A DNA stretch of 64,000 nucleotides from Chitinophaga sp. sic0106 (GTDB lineage Bacteria > Bacteroidota > Bacteroidia > Chitinophagales > Chitinophagaceae). Within the stretch, counting starts at the first letter, position 1. Every line of letters starts with the position of its first letter. Under the pieces are notes generated by a model. It saw only the letters and a program-made list of their open reading frames with translations, did not search any database and was not told the origin of the DNA. A program made the position numbers and the translations under genes. Below are positions 44,368-53,750 of the stretch, one piece after another. Where the stretch lies: NCBI RefSeq assembly GCF_019219075.1, contig NZ_JAHUWJ010000006.1, forward strand, positions 330,985-394,984. Direction: 5' to 3'.

Positions 44368-45819
44368 ATGCCCCGACACCTGATCAATAAACTGGAATTT
44401 GAGTTGGCCTGCAACGATGAAATGCTGGCGCTGAACCTGCGTCATAATTTCTCGGCCACCTTACAGGAACAGGTGACAGCGGTGTTAGATAGGGTTTGCT
44501 CCAGGTTTGCCGGGGATGACGTGTACCTCCGCATTGATAAGCTGGAGTTAGATCTGGGAGCCATGACGCCCTTCGGATTTCAGGAGGATTTTGAAAAAGT
44601 GCTGGAATATAAGCTGGAAGAGGCATTGCGGCAACGTGCTACCGTGATTGCCTTTGGTGATCACAAGCCTCCGGGCTTTTATTATGATACTTCTCCATTG
44701 GCTATATTGCAATACTTCCTTATCCATGGCCGTTTGCCTTGGTTTGCAGCCGGGGAAGTCAATAGTGCCGCGGAGTTACTGCAACAGGTATTGCGGGAAC
44801 ATTCGGCCGGCTTCAGCCAGTGGCTCAACGCTGGCGGGGTGCCTGCGCAGGTATGGTGGCGACTAGGATGGCAAATGCCTGTGACATTACAGGAAGAGGT
44901 GATAGCATCCGTACCGTTGATGAGTCAGTTGCTGGCTGATACGAAAGAAATGTTGCACCGTGTAATCCTGCATCTCCCTGAAAACCTCATTACTGTCACC
45001 CGCGAATGGCTGCAAATGCAGGAGGCACGTTTGCTTCAGGTGGTGTTATTACATTTCCCGCAGTTAAGAAAAGAAACGCAAGTAAAACTGATAGTGCAAA
45101 TTCTGCAACAACTGATCATTACAGCAAAGGAGGATTTGCCCAAACCTGCGCAGCAACAACTACTAACTCATATACAGCATGTAACGGGTGTAACGTTGTC
45201 TGGTATTATATTTCAGGGAGATGAAATAGCCGCTGCCGGCAACGGAGCCTCGGATCTGCCTTATGATGAAATGCTGGAACAATTACCCACCGGGGCTACG
45301 GCAGACGCGGAAGCAGAAAAAGTACTCGTATCCACAGCTGGACTGGCACTACTATCTCCCTTTTTGACCAGATTTTTTACAGTGCTGAATTATTGGGATA
45401 CAGAAAAAAAAGAGTGGGTAAGTAATGCTGCCCGTTTCAAAGCAATTTACCTGCTGCACTATCTGGCAACAGGTGAAACGGCGGCTCCTGAATATGCGCT
45501 GTCGCTGGAAAAGGTTATCTGCGGGTTACCCCTGGCAGCGCCGGTTCCGGCCGATCTATCCTTGGAAGAGGCAGAAAAGAAAGAGGCAGACGACCTGCTG
45601 CTGGCAGTAATCGGACATTGGCCTATGTTAAAAAATACCACCATTGCAGGACTCCGGGGTAGTTACCTCCTGCGCGAAGGGTTGCTGGCCTGGAAGGATA
45701 AGGGCTGGCAGTTGCAGGTAGAACGTAAAACGCTGGATGTGCTGCTGGACGGCATACCATGGGGATATAATACCCTTACATTCCCCTGGAATAAGTACCT
45801 GATATTGGTGGAATGGTAA
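44368..45819 (+). CDS. eCIS tape-measure-family protein
   Basis: 483 aa from the ATG at 44368, giving MPRHLINKLEFEL; a TTG nine codons earlier would overlap the previous gene and adds no family sequence. The N-terminal 90 residues (HNFSATLQEQVTAVLDRVCS, YLRIDKLELDLGAM) match the contractile-injection-system tape-measure family, and further DTSPLAILQYFLIHGRLPWF and WVSNAARFKAIYLLHYLATG phrases follow, ending in LPWGYNTLTFPWNKYLILVEW-like text that is common at the end of that family. If it sets particle length the tube would be short. No other tape-measure candidate is present in the operon. Confidence 0.75.
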   Translation: MPRHLINKLEFELACNDEMLALNLRHNFSATLQEQVTAVLDRVCSRFAGDDVYLRIDKLELDLGAMTPFGFQEDFEKVLEYKLEEALRQRATVIAFGDHKPPGFYYDTSPLAILQYFLIHGRLPWFAAGEVNSAAELLQQVLREHSAGFSQWLNAGGVPAQVWWRLGWQMPVTLQEEVIASVPLMSQLLADTKEMLHRVILHLPENLITVTREWLQMQEARLLQVVLLHFPQLRKETQVKLIVQILQQLIITAKEDLPKPAQQQLLTHIQHVTGVTLSGIIFQGDEIAAAGNGASDLPYDEMLEQLPTGATADAEAEKVLVSTAGLALLSPFLTRFFTVLNYWDTEKKEWVSNAARFKAIYLLHYLATGETAAPEYALSLEKVICGLPLAAPVPADLSLEEAEKKEADDLLLAVIGHWPMLKNTTIAGLRGSYLLREGLLAWKDKGWQLQVERKTLDVLLDGIPWGYNTLTFPWNKYLILVEW

Positions 45820-45834
45820 AAGATTACAACGATC

Positions 45835-47217
45835 ATGAACGAACAGAACGAAATAGTACGCATTACAGAAAATGCAGCATGTCTGACCAGGGAAATAGAC
45901 TGGTTCATGCAGGTGGTAAATGCCCGTCTGGGAGAACATTTTGGTCAGCAGGATACGGAAAGTGGCAATGGGCAACAGCTGCCGGATGCAGGGAGTATCG
46001 CTGCGCCGGATCTGAGCAATGATCAATCGGTGTACGCCACCTTTGTCAATTACTATAAGTTGACCCGCGAGGAACGACTGCTGTTGGTCCTCACCATTAT
46101 ACCGCATGTAGAGCCACAGTTGCTGGATGTATTCTTTACAGTAAACAAATCACTGGGACGTGGATTTACAGAATTCGGCGGAGTGAAGGGAAGCCGCCAT
46201 AGTGGCTTTATTCCTACCATAGAAACCGCCCTGTTTATCATTGCCGGTACAGACCTCGCGCTGCGTTTCATGCTAAGCGGTTTTTTTGAAACAGAACATT
46301 TCTTTTCTGCACATAACATCATCAGCATCGAAGGAGGCAGTGGAGAACCTTTTAATAGTAGTACCCTTACGCTGTCCAACGAATACGTTGATTTTTTTAC
46401 CGTGGGTAATCTGCGTAAACCCCAGTTCAGTACTGAGTTTCCAGCCAGAAGGCTCACCACCAATATGAACTGGGAAGATTTGGTCGTGGACGAGTTTACC
46501 GCACGGCAACTGGACGAACTCAGGATCTGGCTGCAGCACGGACAAACGCTGTACCGCGATTGGGGAATGAATAAGACCATTAAACCAGGGTATAAGGCCT
46601 TGTTTCATGGACCTCCCGGTACCGGTAAAACGCTGACAGCTGCGCTGCTTGGTAAGTTGTATGACCTGGATGTGTACCGTGTGGACTTATCGATGGTCGT
46701 GTCCAAGTACATCGGTGAAACGGAAAAGAACCTGGAAAAGGTGTTTGCCCGCGCCGAAAACAAAAACTGGATACTCTTTTTTGATGAAGCAGATTCCTTA
46801 TTTGGCAAACGTACTTCTGTTTCGGATTCCCATGATCGTTATGCAAACCAGGAAATATCTTTTCTGTTGCAGCGACTGGAGGATTATCCTGGTCTCGTGA
46901 TCCTGGCCTCCAACATGCGTAATAATGTGGATGAGGCTTTCGTGAGGCGTTTACAGTCCATCATTCATTTCCCGAAACCGCAGCCTAAGGAAAGGTTGCG
47001 CTTATGGAACGGTGCTTTTAGTAAGGTGTCGCTGCCACCAACAGCCAGTGCCATGGAGAAGATTGCCCAGCAGTATGAGTTGTCTGGTGGGGCTATCATC
47101 AATGTGGTGCAATATGCCTCGCTGATGGCCTTAAACCGGAATGGGCATGAAATCACGGCTGAGGACCTGGTAGCTGGTATTCGTAAAGAATTCAGAAAGG
47201 AAGGTAAAACCTTATAA
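45835..47217 (+). CDS. eCIS AAA+ ATPase (Afp15 type)
   Basis: 460 aa. The AAA+ module is in the second half: Walker A GPPGTGKT (259-266), Walker B ILFFDEADSLFG (Asp317, Glu318), sensor 1 VILASNMRNNVDEAF, arginine-finger region FVRRLQSIIHFPKP and the lid (SGGAIINVVQYASLMAL). The N-terminal 220 residues are a family-specific domain. The single AAA+ ATPase is a hallmark of eCIS operons and is required for particle assembly in Afp/PVC, probably by remodelling a component in the cytoplasm. It follows the tape-measure gene by 15 nt. Confidence 0.93.
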   Translation: MNEQNEIVRITENAACLTREIDWFMQVVNARLGEHFGQQDTESGNGQQLPDAGSIAAPDLSNDQSVYATFVNYYKLTREERLLLVLTIIPHVEPQLLDVFFTVNKSLGRGFTEFGGVKGSRHSGFIPTIETALFIIAGTDLALRFMLSGFFETEHFFSAHNIISIEGGSGEPFNSSTLTLSNEYVDFFTVGNLRKPQFSTEFPARRLTTNMNWEDLVVDEFTARQLDELRIWLQHGQTLYRDWGMNKTIKPGYKALFHGPPGTGKTLTAALLGKLYDLDVYRVDLSMVVSKYIGETEKNLEKVFARAENKNWILFFDEADSLFGKRTSVSDSHDRYANQEISFLLQRLEDYPGLVILASNMRNNVDEAFVRRLQSIIHFPKPQPKERLRLWNGAFSKVSLPPTASAMEKIAQQYELSGGAIINVVQYASLMALNRNGHEITAEDLVAGIRKEFRKEGKTL

Positions 47218-47226
47218 ACTTTTTTT

Positions 47227-49833
47227 ATGGCCGAACATACTACGGCTGTGGAAGATACCCAGGTGGTATCCGCAGCGCAGGCTGTTGCAGCTGATTATAC
47301 CAACGCGGCTGAAATGCAGGCGGAGGGCCCCAAAACAAACTGGCTGCCGGTGCAGTTCAAACTGAGTTTAGGGGCCACCGATGACCCGCAGGAAGCTGAA
47401 GCGGATGCTATGGCGGATAAGGTGATGCGTATGCCGGCATCGCCAGCGGCGATTCATGCCAGTCCGTTGGCGGTACAGCGTAAATGTGCAGCATGTGAGC
47501 AGGAAGAGGCAGGGGAGGTGCAGCGCAAACCAGCAAGTGGATTGGTTATTCGCAGATGTGCCGCCTGTGACGGTGCTGAAAAAGAAGAGCAGGTGCAACG
47601 AAAGGCGGAGGAGGAGGAAGGAGAGGTGCAGCTCAAAGCGGACAAGGACGCTGTGATTCGCCGTTGTGCTGCCTGTGATGCTGGAGAAAAAGAGGAAAAG
47701 ATACAGCCTAAAGCACTCGCTGCTACCATAAGAAGGAGCAGCAATGGAACCGGTGGCAGCCAGGTGAGTAGTACCGTAAGTGACAGTATATCTGCCACAC
47801 GCGGCGGTGGTAGTGCGATGTCGTCTGATACCCGGGATTTTATGGAGAGCCGCTTTGGAACCGACTTCTCAGGTGTTCGTATTCATGATGGCGGTTATGC
47901 GGCGGACCTGTCCAGTGAGTTGAATGCACAGGCATTTACCATCGGTAATGATATTTATTTTAATGCGGGAAAATATAGTCCGGATACTTCTTCCGGCAAG
48001 CACCTGCTGGCGCATGAGTTGACCCATACCCTGCAGCAGGGCGGCGGAAAGAGTATAGAAAGAAAACCAATATCCGATGGCGTTATCCGTCGTGTGGCGC
48101 AGTACTATACGCCGCAGGATATCGGAACTTCACGCACGGTGGATTTACCGGTGGAGCGGAGGGGTAATGTGAGTGTAACGCCAAGGGTTACACGACAACT
48201 GGCACAATGCGAATGTCGCAGGACCAGTGATTCCCAAAGGACTGGCTGGTTCATGAATCCGGACCTCAATAATTTTGTCATCGCCTTTTCTTATTGTCGC
48301 AATGATTTCCGGGCAGATATGTATGCGCAGCTGGAAAGTGAAGCAAATGAATGGTTGAATGGGCGTGGCGAGCCAGAAGGCAGGCTTACGCTTGGTACTG
48401 ATTTTACTTTTGGCATTGGCAATACTGTCTCCCGGATTACATTATCTGGTATAATGGGCAATAATGGTAGTGGAACTGGTCCTGGTTCTGTACCATCTGG
48501 TCATGGTGGCGGTGGGGTAGATCTTGGGTTAAACCTGGGATTAGGTGCTATCCGTGGGCAGGACGTGCGATTGCTGTTAGGTGGTAATTATATGAACTGG
48601 CCTAATATCCCTGGTTTGGCAAATCCTCATGAGTGGGGGCTCCGGGGTGGGCTTGGTATTGGTCCGTGGTCACTTTCATTTAGTACAACGCGAATAGGCG
48701 ATCAGGACCAGGCCTATATGTTCAACTTTGGGTATCGTAGGGAAACGCCTCCGGAGCGGCCACGTTGTGAACGGAGAGCTTGTATTTGTCCGCCTCCGCG
48801 CAGGATCTATACCTGTGAAAACCTGGAGCAGGAGGATGATACACCCGCACCGGATCCGGTGGCTTTGCCGGACCAGGAAATACAACATTATTTCGAGTAT
48901 AATTCTACGAATGAACCTACTACAGAAGCCGATCTGCTATCTGCCAATCAGGCGAATCTGGCGGAGGTGGTGCGACAGGTAGGCGCAGGTTCTACCATTA
49001 TCGGCATTCGGGGGTATGCATCTCCGGAGGGTGGTGAGCGTAGTGTGAATCAGTCGCTGGCACTGGATCGGGGTGTAGCGTGGCGGAACATGATTCGTGC
49101 GCAGGTGCCGGCAGGTACCAGTTTGCCGGTGGATGTGGGCAGGGGTGAGTTACTGGGTTCGGCGCCGGCGCCGGAGGTGGGGGGCCACCTGGTGGACCTG
49201 ATCCGCTCACATGGTTTTGAGTCTGCCGCGCAGGTAACGCGTCAACTGACAGGTGCGGAGTATACCAGCAGTGATCTTACGAGGGAGTTTCTGGCTTTAT
49301 TCCGGGAGATAACAGATCGTTCGCAGCGATTGGCGTTATTTGGCCTGGCAGAGGAGTCTCCATTGGCAAACCGTGTCATTGCTGCGGTAGATTTGTATGT
49401 AGCGAATAATGGGCGTGGAAACAGACCATGGGATCGCATCTTCCAGATGTTCCGGATGGCGACGGTGAAATTACGTCCACCGTTGCCTGCGAGAGGTCCG
49501 GCTACGCCGCATGATTCGGTAACGGTACCAATAACGGGATCTGAGTGTGATACACGACAGGCGTTGGCGGAGCGTAGAAACCTATTTGGTCCGCCTACGC
49601 GCGTACGTCGTAGTTCTTCTGATGTGATGGCCGAGTGCGACAGGCTTTCATTGGGAGGGGCACCGATGGCAGGTTGTAATTATTCTACTACCGGTGGAGC
49701 CGAAGTGGCCAGAGATCCGGAAGAGGCGTTACCGGCACCTGACATAGCACCGGTTCCAATAGGACCTCAGCCGGCACCGCAGCCGCAGCCACAGGGGCCA
49801 CCGGCAACGCCGCCATTACAAAGGCAGCCTTAA
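47227..49833 (+). CDS. DUF4157 (eCIS core domain) protein with Cys-rich repeats and OmpA-like C-terminal domain
   Basis: 868 aa, no signal peptide. Residues 85-165 contain three to four short repeats with the motif C-A-A-C flanked by QRK or IRR, an acidic-basic region with paired cysteines. DUF4157 is at about 200-275: FGTDFSGVRIHDG, AQAFTIGNDIYF and HELTH (263-267), the HExxH-type site typical of this domain. Residues 330-540 are Gly-rich beta strands, like a small barrel. Residues about 550-630 resemble an OmpA C-terminal fold (IRGYASPEGGERSVNQSL, ALDRGVAWRN). The end is Pro/Gln-rich. DUF4157 proteins accompany eCIS loci very often and are regarded as candidate cargo or maturation factors. 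Its last 4 nt overlap the convergent stress-protein gene. Confidence 0.8.
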   Translation: MAEHTTAVEDTQVVSAAQAVAADYTNAAEMQAEGPKTNWLPVQFKLSLGATDDPQEAEADAMADKVMRMPASPAAIHASPLAVQRKCAACEQEEAGEVQRKPASGLVIRRCAACDGAEKEEQVQRKAEEEEGEVQLKADKDAVIRRCAACDAGEKEEKIQPKALAATIRRSSNGTGGSQVSSTVSDSISATRGGGSAMSSDTRDFMESRFGTDFSGVRIHDGGYAADLSSELNAQAFTIGNDIYFNAGKYSPDTSSGKHLLAHELTHTLQQGGGKSIERKPISDGVIRRVAQYYTPQDIGTSRTVDLPVERRGNVSVTPRVTRQLAQCECRRTSDSQRTGWFMNPDLNNFVIAFSYCRNDFRADMYAQLESEANEWLNGRGEPEGRLTLGTDFTFGIGNTVSRITLSGIMGNNGSGTGPGSVPSGHGGGGVDLGLNLGLGAIRGQDVRLLLGGNYMNWPNIPGLANPHEWGLRGGLGIGPWSLSFSTTRIGDQDQAYMFNFGYRRETPPERPRCERRACICPPPRRIYTCENLEQEDDTPAPDPVALPDQEIQHYFEYNSTNEPTTEADLLSANQANLAEVVRQVGAGSTIIGIRGYASPEGGERSVNQSLALDRGVAWRNMIRAQVPAGTSLPVDVGRGELLGSAPAPEVGGHLVDLIRSHGFESAAQVTRQLTGAEYTSSDLTREFLALFREITDRSQRLALFGLAEESPLANRVIAAVDLYVANNGRGNRPWDRIFQMFRMATVKLRPPLPARGPATPHDSVTVPITGSECDTRQALAERRNLFGPPTRVRRSSSDVMAECDRLSLGGAPMAGCNYSTTGGAEVARDPEEALPAPDIAPVPIGPQPAPQPQPQGPPATPPLQRQP

Positions 49834-50639
49834 CTGATAACCATCAGTGGTACCTTGGTTTTATAGGCCAGTTGTTTGGTGATGCTTTTATGGAAGAGAT
49901 CTTGCAGAAAGCCATATTTGCCGGGTAGTGCCAGGAGCAGATCTGCATTGTTGGTGTCAGCGAATGCAAGAATGTCTTTGGCGGTGTCGTGGTGTTTTAT
50001 GGTGTGGTAGGCGATGTCGCTGATGTGCAGCAGCTTCTGGATATCTTGTTTTGCAGCGTTAAGATGTTGCTCTTCTCCGATATACAGTACATCGAGATGG
50101 GCGTTTACTTTGGCAGTGAAATCTTCAATAGCGTTGCTTTGCCGGCTTAGCAGGGGCTGACGGCGGTTATATGCAAACACCACATTTTTCAACGGGCTGT
50201 AGGTGGCCGTTTCCGGTACGATGATGATGGGAATATTTATTTTCTCGGTGGCGGCGAGGGTGTTGCTGCCGATGAGTGCTTTTTGAATACCGCTTTTACC
50301 GGTAATGCCCATAATGACCAGGTTAATGCTCCGGACGTCGATGATTTCCTGCATCCCTTCTGTGAGGGGGAGTTCATCAGCTTCACAGCTAACCGTGGTG
50401 GTAGCAGGTGTGAGGTGGGCGAACTGATCTCTGATTTTAGTTAACTCTTCAAAAATACGTTTGCGGAAGGCGGGTCTGTCTTCCGGCAATATGGGCATGG
50501 GTACACCTGAAAGGTGCAGAATGCTATAGGAATGGTAGAGGATTATTTCTGCCTTTACATGCTGAGAGGTAAGCTGGATGGCATATTTCGCAGCATTTAC
50601 AGAGGTTTCGGAAAAATCTGTAGGGACGAGTATTTTCAT
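49830..50639 (-). CDS. tandem-domain universal stress protein (UspA family)
   Basis: 269 aa from the ATG at 50637-50639; the longer frame begins with an atypical lead, and MKILVPTDFSETSVNAAKYA is the classic UspA start. Two Usp domains can be seen: residues 1-145 with the ATP-loop-like LVIMGITGKSGIQKALIGSN, and 150-269, where the second carries ADLLLALPGKYGFLQDLFHKS. Universal stress proteins accumulate in stationary phase, low oxygen or other stress and often bind ATP. It ends 4 nt inside the end of the DUF4157 gene. The baeRF-like gene, on the same strand and 89 nt upstream, may form an operon with it. Confidence 0.88.
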   Translation of the reverse strand: MKILVPTDFSETSVNAAKYAIQLTSQHVKAEIILYHSYSILHLSGVPMPILPEDRPAFRKRIFEELTKIRDQFAHLTPATTTVSCEADELPLTEGMQEIIDVRSINLVIMGITGKSGIQKALIGSNTLAATEKINIPIIIVPETATYSPLKNVVFAYNRRQPLLSRQSNAIEDFTAKVNAHLDVLYIGEEQHLNAAKQDIQKLLHISDIAYHTIKHHDTAKDILAFADTNNADLLLALPGKYGFLQDLFHKSITKQLAYKTKVPLMVIS

Positions 50640-50728
50640 AAAATAAGCATGGATTTCAGAAATAGTCAGCGCCTGCAATGTTAAATGCAGGCGCTGCGGG
50701 GTCACAACAGATGAAACGATTTGCAGTT

Positions 50729-51802
50729 CTAATACCTTGTAATCAGGGCTATTCCCTGATAATCATTTAGCAGGCCTTCGTCTACAAAGATAGCTTTTCC
50801 GCTCTTTTGAAGTACAGTTTCCACGATAGGCAGCAGTACGTCATAGGAGAGGTCTTTGTTGTCCTGTTCATCCGGATGCAGGGTGATGCTTCCGTCATGG
50901 ATGGTGCCGGGACGGAAGAAATTGCTTTCAACATACAATGTATCCGCACTACCGTCTACGGCTGCACGATAAATATCGGAGAGGTCGGTGAGCAGGCGTT
51001 GCTGGGACTGCGCTACATTAATGGCTTCCCTGGCGTCTTCCTGTTTTTTTGCCTGTAATTCTTTGAGTACAGGGCTTACGATACGTGGGATTTCATGGTC
51101 CACGGTATCGTCGTAACCCCCATGGATGGTGCCGGTTACAATGCCTTTGACATCCATTTGTTCCTGGTAGAAGGAGAGCATTTTTACGTCTCCCAGGAGG
51201 ATTACCGGTAATGGATTTTCGGTATAGTATTTTTTGAAACGTTTGTCGGCCACGTTAAAGAATTCCTTGATCAGGTCATCGGTAACGGAGTCCTGTTGTA
51301 GTTTCATTGGATCCGTGGTGAAGTAGGTAGTATTTTCGAAAGGAAAATCCTCATTGTGCACTTCACGGATCAGCGTATCGTTGTCAGCTTCCAGGAGTCT
51401 GATTTTATGGCGACTTACTGTGATGGCGTAATAGTGTGTTTCCTGCTGTAATGCTTTCAGCAGTGGTCTGATTTCAAATCGTTTACCAATAATAATTCTA
51501 TCGGTGGTAGGGACCGGGAGGTTATAAATTCTTCCAAAATTTTCAGAAGCATATATAACGAGGCTATCCAGGTTGTACTGGTGGTTAATGCCTGTTTCTA
51601 ATTCTTTGATCTTGTCCAGGATGGGCCACACGGTGCGTTTGTCGTACAGGTCCAGCAGTTGTTTTTCAGCCGTGCTGACCAGGTTTTTGAGGTTGATACT
51701 ATCGCGCTTATTGTCCGGATGGGTACGGTGGGTAGAAACAAGGACGGTGACTGCTGGTTCTCCGCGAAGTTGACTTAATTGTAATACATCTTGTTCTTGC
51801 AT
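50729..51802 (-). CDS. baeRF-family (bacterial archaeo-eukaryotic release-factor-like) protein
   Basis: 357 aa from the ATG at 51800-51802, nine codons in from the longest frame, chosen because MQEQDVLQLSQLRGEPAVTVLVSTHRTHPDN starts the family. The Asn/Lys-rich SINLKNLVSTAEKQLLD, FGRIYNLPVPTTDRIIIGKRFEIRPLLKAL and HKIRLLEADNDTLIREV parts fit the baeRF3-like group, distant relatives of eRF1 domain 2. Function is unknown; ribosome-associated stress or rescue roles have been suggested for the superfamily. Its place beside a universal stress protein supports a stress link. Confidence 0.7.
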   Translation of the reverse strand: MQEQDVLQLSQLRGEPAVTVLVSTHRTHPDNKRDSINLKNLVSTAEKQLLDLYDKRTVWPILDKIKELETGINHQYNLDSLVIYASENFGRIYNLPVPTTDRIIIGKRFEIRPLLKALQQETHYYAITVSRHKIRLLEADNDTLIREVHNEDFPFENTTYFTTDPMKLQQDSVTDDLIKEFFNVADKRFKKYYTENPLPVILLGDVKMLSFYQEQMDVKGIVTGTIHGGYDDTVDHEIPRIVSPVLKELQAKKQEDAREAINVAQSQQRLLTDLSDIYRAAVDGSADTLYVESNFFRPGTIHDGSITLHPDEQDNKDLSYDVLLPIVETVLQKSGKAIFVDEGLLNDYQGIALITRY

Positions 51803-51893
51803 AGAATTTCGCTTTTGGTGGTTTAACAAAGCTAGTGGTTGTAAAGTTCACCAAAAATGAGCATCATCATGACACCTCTTGATAATTATCATG

Positions 51894-52505
51894 TCATTCT
51901 GGCTGCATGCTGGCAATGCCTTTTGGGGTCAGGTAGGGGTAAAAAAGGCTGCTGATAATGTTCACATAATGCTTGATAGCTTTTTTGCCTTTGAGACCTG
52001 TTTTTATTTCATTATGGGCCAGCCAGAAGTCGGCGTAGATATAGATTTGCGGGATGAGGTCTTTCCAGACCTGCTCGGGCAGGTCGTTGCGGAAGATGCC
52101 GAGGTCGCGGTATCCTTTGAACATGTGGCTGAATTGTATTTCGCGTTGGGCGTCCATGTTGTTGTAGCGGGTTTTGATTTCCGGTACTTTCTGGATGACG
52201 GCGACGAAATGGAGGAAAATGAAGCGGTAGTGGTAGGTGATATCGAAAAAAATTTCGGCGTTGTGGAGGAAGTGGCGGAAGCTGGGGGTGGTGATGTTTT
52301 CGGCTTGTGCCATCGCTTCATCCATGGCGCTGGCGAGTTGGTTAAAGAGCGCGAGAATAATTTCCTCTGTGTTTTTGTAGTGGTATTGGAGGTTGCCGTG
52401 ACTGATGTTTATTTCTTTGGCGACGTGGCGGATAGTGATCGCGTCGGTGCCTTGTTCGTTATATAATTTCAGTGCTGCGGCAAGTATTTTCTCCTTTGTG
52501 GTCAT
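51894..52505 (-). CDS. TetR/AcrR-family transcriptional regulator
   Basis: 203 aa. The N-terminal DNA-binding domain is typical of TetR: ILAAALKLYNEQGTDAITI, then the helix-turn-helix RHVAKEINISHGNLQYHYKN (about 24-43). The rest is an all-helical ligand-binding domain. It faces away from the CBM6-like gene at 52676, so the 170-nt gap can hold control sites for both. An imperfect palindrome, CATTTG-7-CAAATG, lies just upstream of the start. The inducer and targets are unknown. Confidence 0.88.
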   Translation of the reverse strand: MTTKEKILAAALKLYNEQGTDAITIRHVAKEINISHGNLQYHYKNTEEIILALFNQLASAMDEAMAQAENITTPSFRHFLHNAEIFFDITYHYRFIFLHFVAVIQKVPEIKTRYNNMDAQREIQFSHMFKGYRDLGIFRNDLPEQVWKDLIPQIYIYADFWLAHNEIKTGLKGKKAIKHYVNIISSLFYPYLTPKGIASMQPE

Positions 52506-52510
52506 GTCTG

Positions 52511-52529
52511 CATTTGATTAGGGCAAATG
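52511..52529. promoter_or_regulatory. possible TetR-type operator
   Basis: CATTTG (52511-52516) and CAAATG (52524-52529) form an inverted repeat starting 6 nt upstream of the TetR-family start codon, a place where autoregulatory operators often lie. Confidence 0.3.
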
Positions 52530-52675
52530 TACTATTTTTTAAACAAGCTAAATTGTATGTTATTATTTTGATATATTTATGCATAATTCCTTAATTTTAT
52601 GCTGTTTATTCATTAGTTTCACTCTTAACAGAAGTTTAGTAACGGAGTGGCTGAGCGATTATATCCTATGTCTTT

Positions 52676-53080
52676 ATGAGATTTATCCTGTTTATGTTTT
52701 TTGCTTTAAAGGCGTTGACTGTTTGTGGCCAGGCGGTCCCGGCGGCGTCTTCTGCGAAAAAGTATGAAACGGAGTTTAAGATGAACAACGGGAGTTATTT
52801 GGGTTTTCCCCAGGTAAATTTAAGTTTGGGAGAGATAGGATTTCAGGTGGAGGTAAATAAAACGTCCAAGGACAAGGGCACTAAGCTGGAGTTCCGGATT
52901 GACAAGCCTAAGGGCAAATTAATAGGGACATTGGAGGTGCCATTCACGGGTGATACGACCTATGCGTTGAAATTGGTAGGTAATTTAAGGCATGCGGAAG
53001 GCGTGCATGATCTTTTCATAGTAGCCAAGGGTGGCTCTTCTTTTAGTATTGTTGCTTTCTCTTTTATTTGGAATTATTAG
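52676..53080 (+). CDS. small secreted protein resembling a CBM6-type carbohydrate-binding domain
   Basis: 134 aa. Signal peptide MRFILFMFFALKALTVCGQA, then a single small beta domain. KLEFRIDKPKGKLIGTLEVP, FTGDTT and GVHDLFIVAKGGSSFSIVAFSF follow the strand pattern and the GvHDlylvF-like ending of CBM6-type domains, so it might bind a polysaccharide at the cell surface. There is no enzyme domain. It reads divergently from the TetR-family gene. The CBM6 resemblance rests on the second half only. Confidence 0.5.
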   Translation: MRFILFMFFALKALTVCGQAVPAASSAKKYETEFKMNNGSYLGFPQVNLSLGEIGFQVEVNKTSKDKGTKLEFRIDKPKGKLIGTLEVPFTGDTTYALKLVGNLRHAEGVHDLFIVAKGGSSFSIVAFSFIWNY

Positions 53081-53190
53081 GTTTCCGAAAATTTTTTTAG
53101 AATTTATTTTTTGCTGCTGACATACTGTTGTCACAAACCCCTGGCAATTTTGTGTTGTTATCATTACAAACCGATTAAAACCTTAAGATT

Positions 53191-53688
53191 ATGTCTACAG
53201 CAACTATGAACGCAACCCGTCCGATCATTACCCCTGAGGAGTTATTAAAGTACTGGCAAGGTCATCGTGGGTTAACCCGTCGTGTGATAGAGGCGTTCCC
53301 TGAGAAAGAATTATTTGAGTTTTCAATAGGTGGCATGCGTCCGTTCAGTGCATTGGCGCTGGAAGTAGGAGGCATTGGCACTGGTGTGGATGGTTTGGCT
53401 TACGGCAAGTGGTCTACCTGGGAGGAGCTGGAAGCTTCACAAAAAGATGTTACCACCAAAGAAAAGCTGCTGGCATATTGGGATGCCGTAACAGACAAAA
53501 TCAACAAGGAATGGCCGGCATTAACGGTGGAGCGTTTCAATGAAGTGGAGAATTCCTGGGGCTTCTACGAGGGTCCGGTTCGTTCCATCCTGTTCTACTT
53601 TATTGACAACGAAATTCATCATCGCGGGCAGGGCTATGTATACCTGCGTGCGTTGGGAATCGAGCCGCCTCATTTCTGGGAACACTAA
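53191..53688 (+). CDS. DinB-family protein
   Basis: 165 aa, no signal peptide. The four-helix DinB-like fold is suggested by WQGHRGLTRRVIEAFPEKEL (His25), FSIGGMRPFSALALEVGG, and DNEIHHRGQGYVYLRALGIEPPHFWEH near the C-terminus, in which the paired His and the first His would form the metal site. DinB proteins are related to thiol-transferase enzymes, but most bacterial copies have no assigned function. It is monocistronic, ends in a terminator hairpin at 53702, and lies just upstream of tRNA-Leu. Confidence 0.8.
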   Translation: MSTATMNATRPIITPEELLKYWQGHRGLTRRVIEAFPEKELFEFSIGGMRPFSALALEVGGIGTGVDGLAYGKWSTWEELEASQKDVTTKEKLLAYWDAVTDKINKEWPALTVERFNEVENSWGFYEGPVRSILFYFIDNEIHHRGQGYVYLRALGIEPPHFWEH

Positions 53689-53701
53689 TCACTAACTGCT
53701 C

Positions 53702-53742
53702 AATATCAGCCACTATGACCATGGTGGCTGATATTTTATTTT
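53702..53742 (+). terminator. intrinsic terminator after the DinB-family gene
   Basis: AATATCAGCCAC (53702-53713) and GTGGCTGATATT (53724-53735) form a perfect 12-bp stem with a 10-nt loop, followed by TTATTTT. It separates this gene from the tRNA promoter. Confidence 0.8.
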
Positions 53743-53750
53743 AAGAAAGA

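Noticed and set aside
47485..47720. Repeats in the DUF4157 gene as a CRISPR-like array
   Set aside because: The repetition is of protein motifs (C-A-A-C with basic flanks) in a continuous coding frame, with irregular DNA spacing.
28798..49833. Prophage or type VI secretion system
   Set aside because: No capsid, portal, terminase, lysis or integrase genes, and none of the TssJ/L/M membrane-complex genes; AAA+, DUF4255, DUF5908 and DUF4157 together indicate an eCIS.
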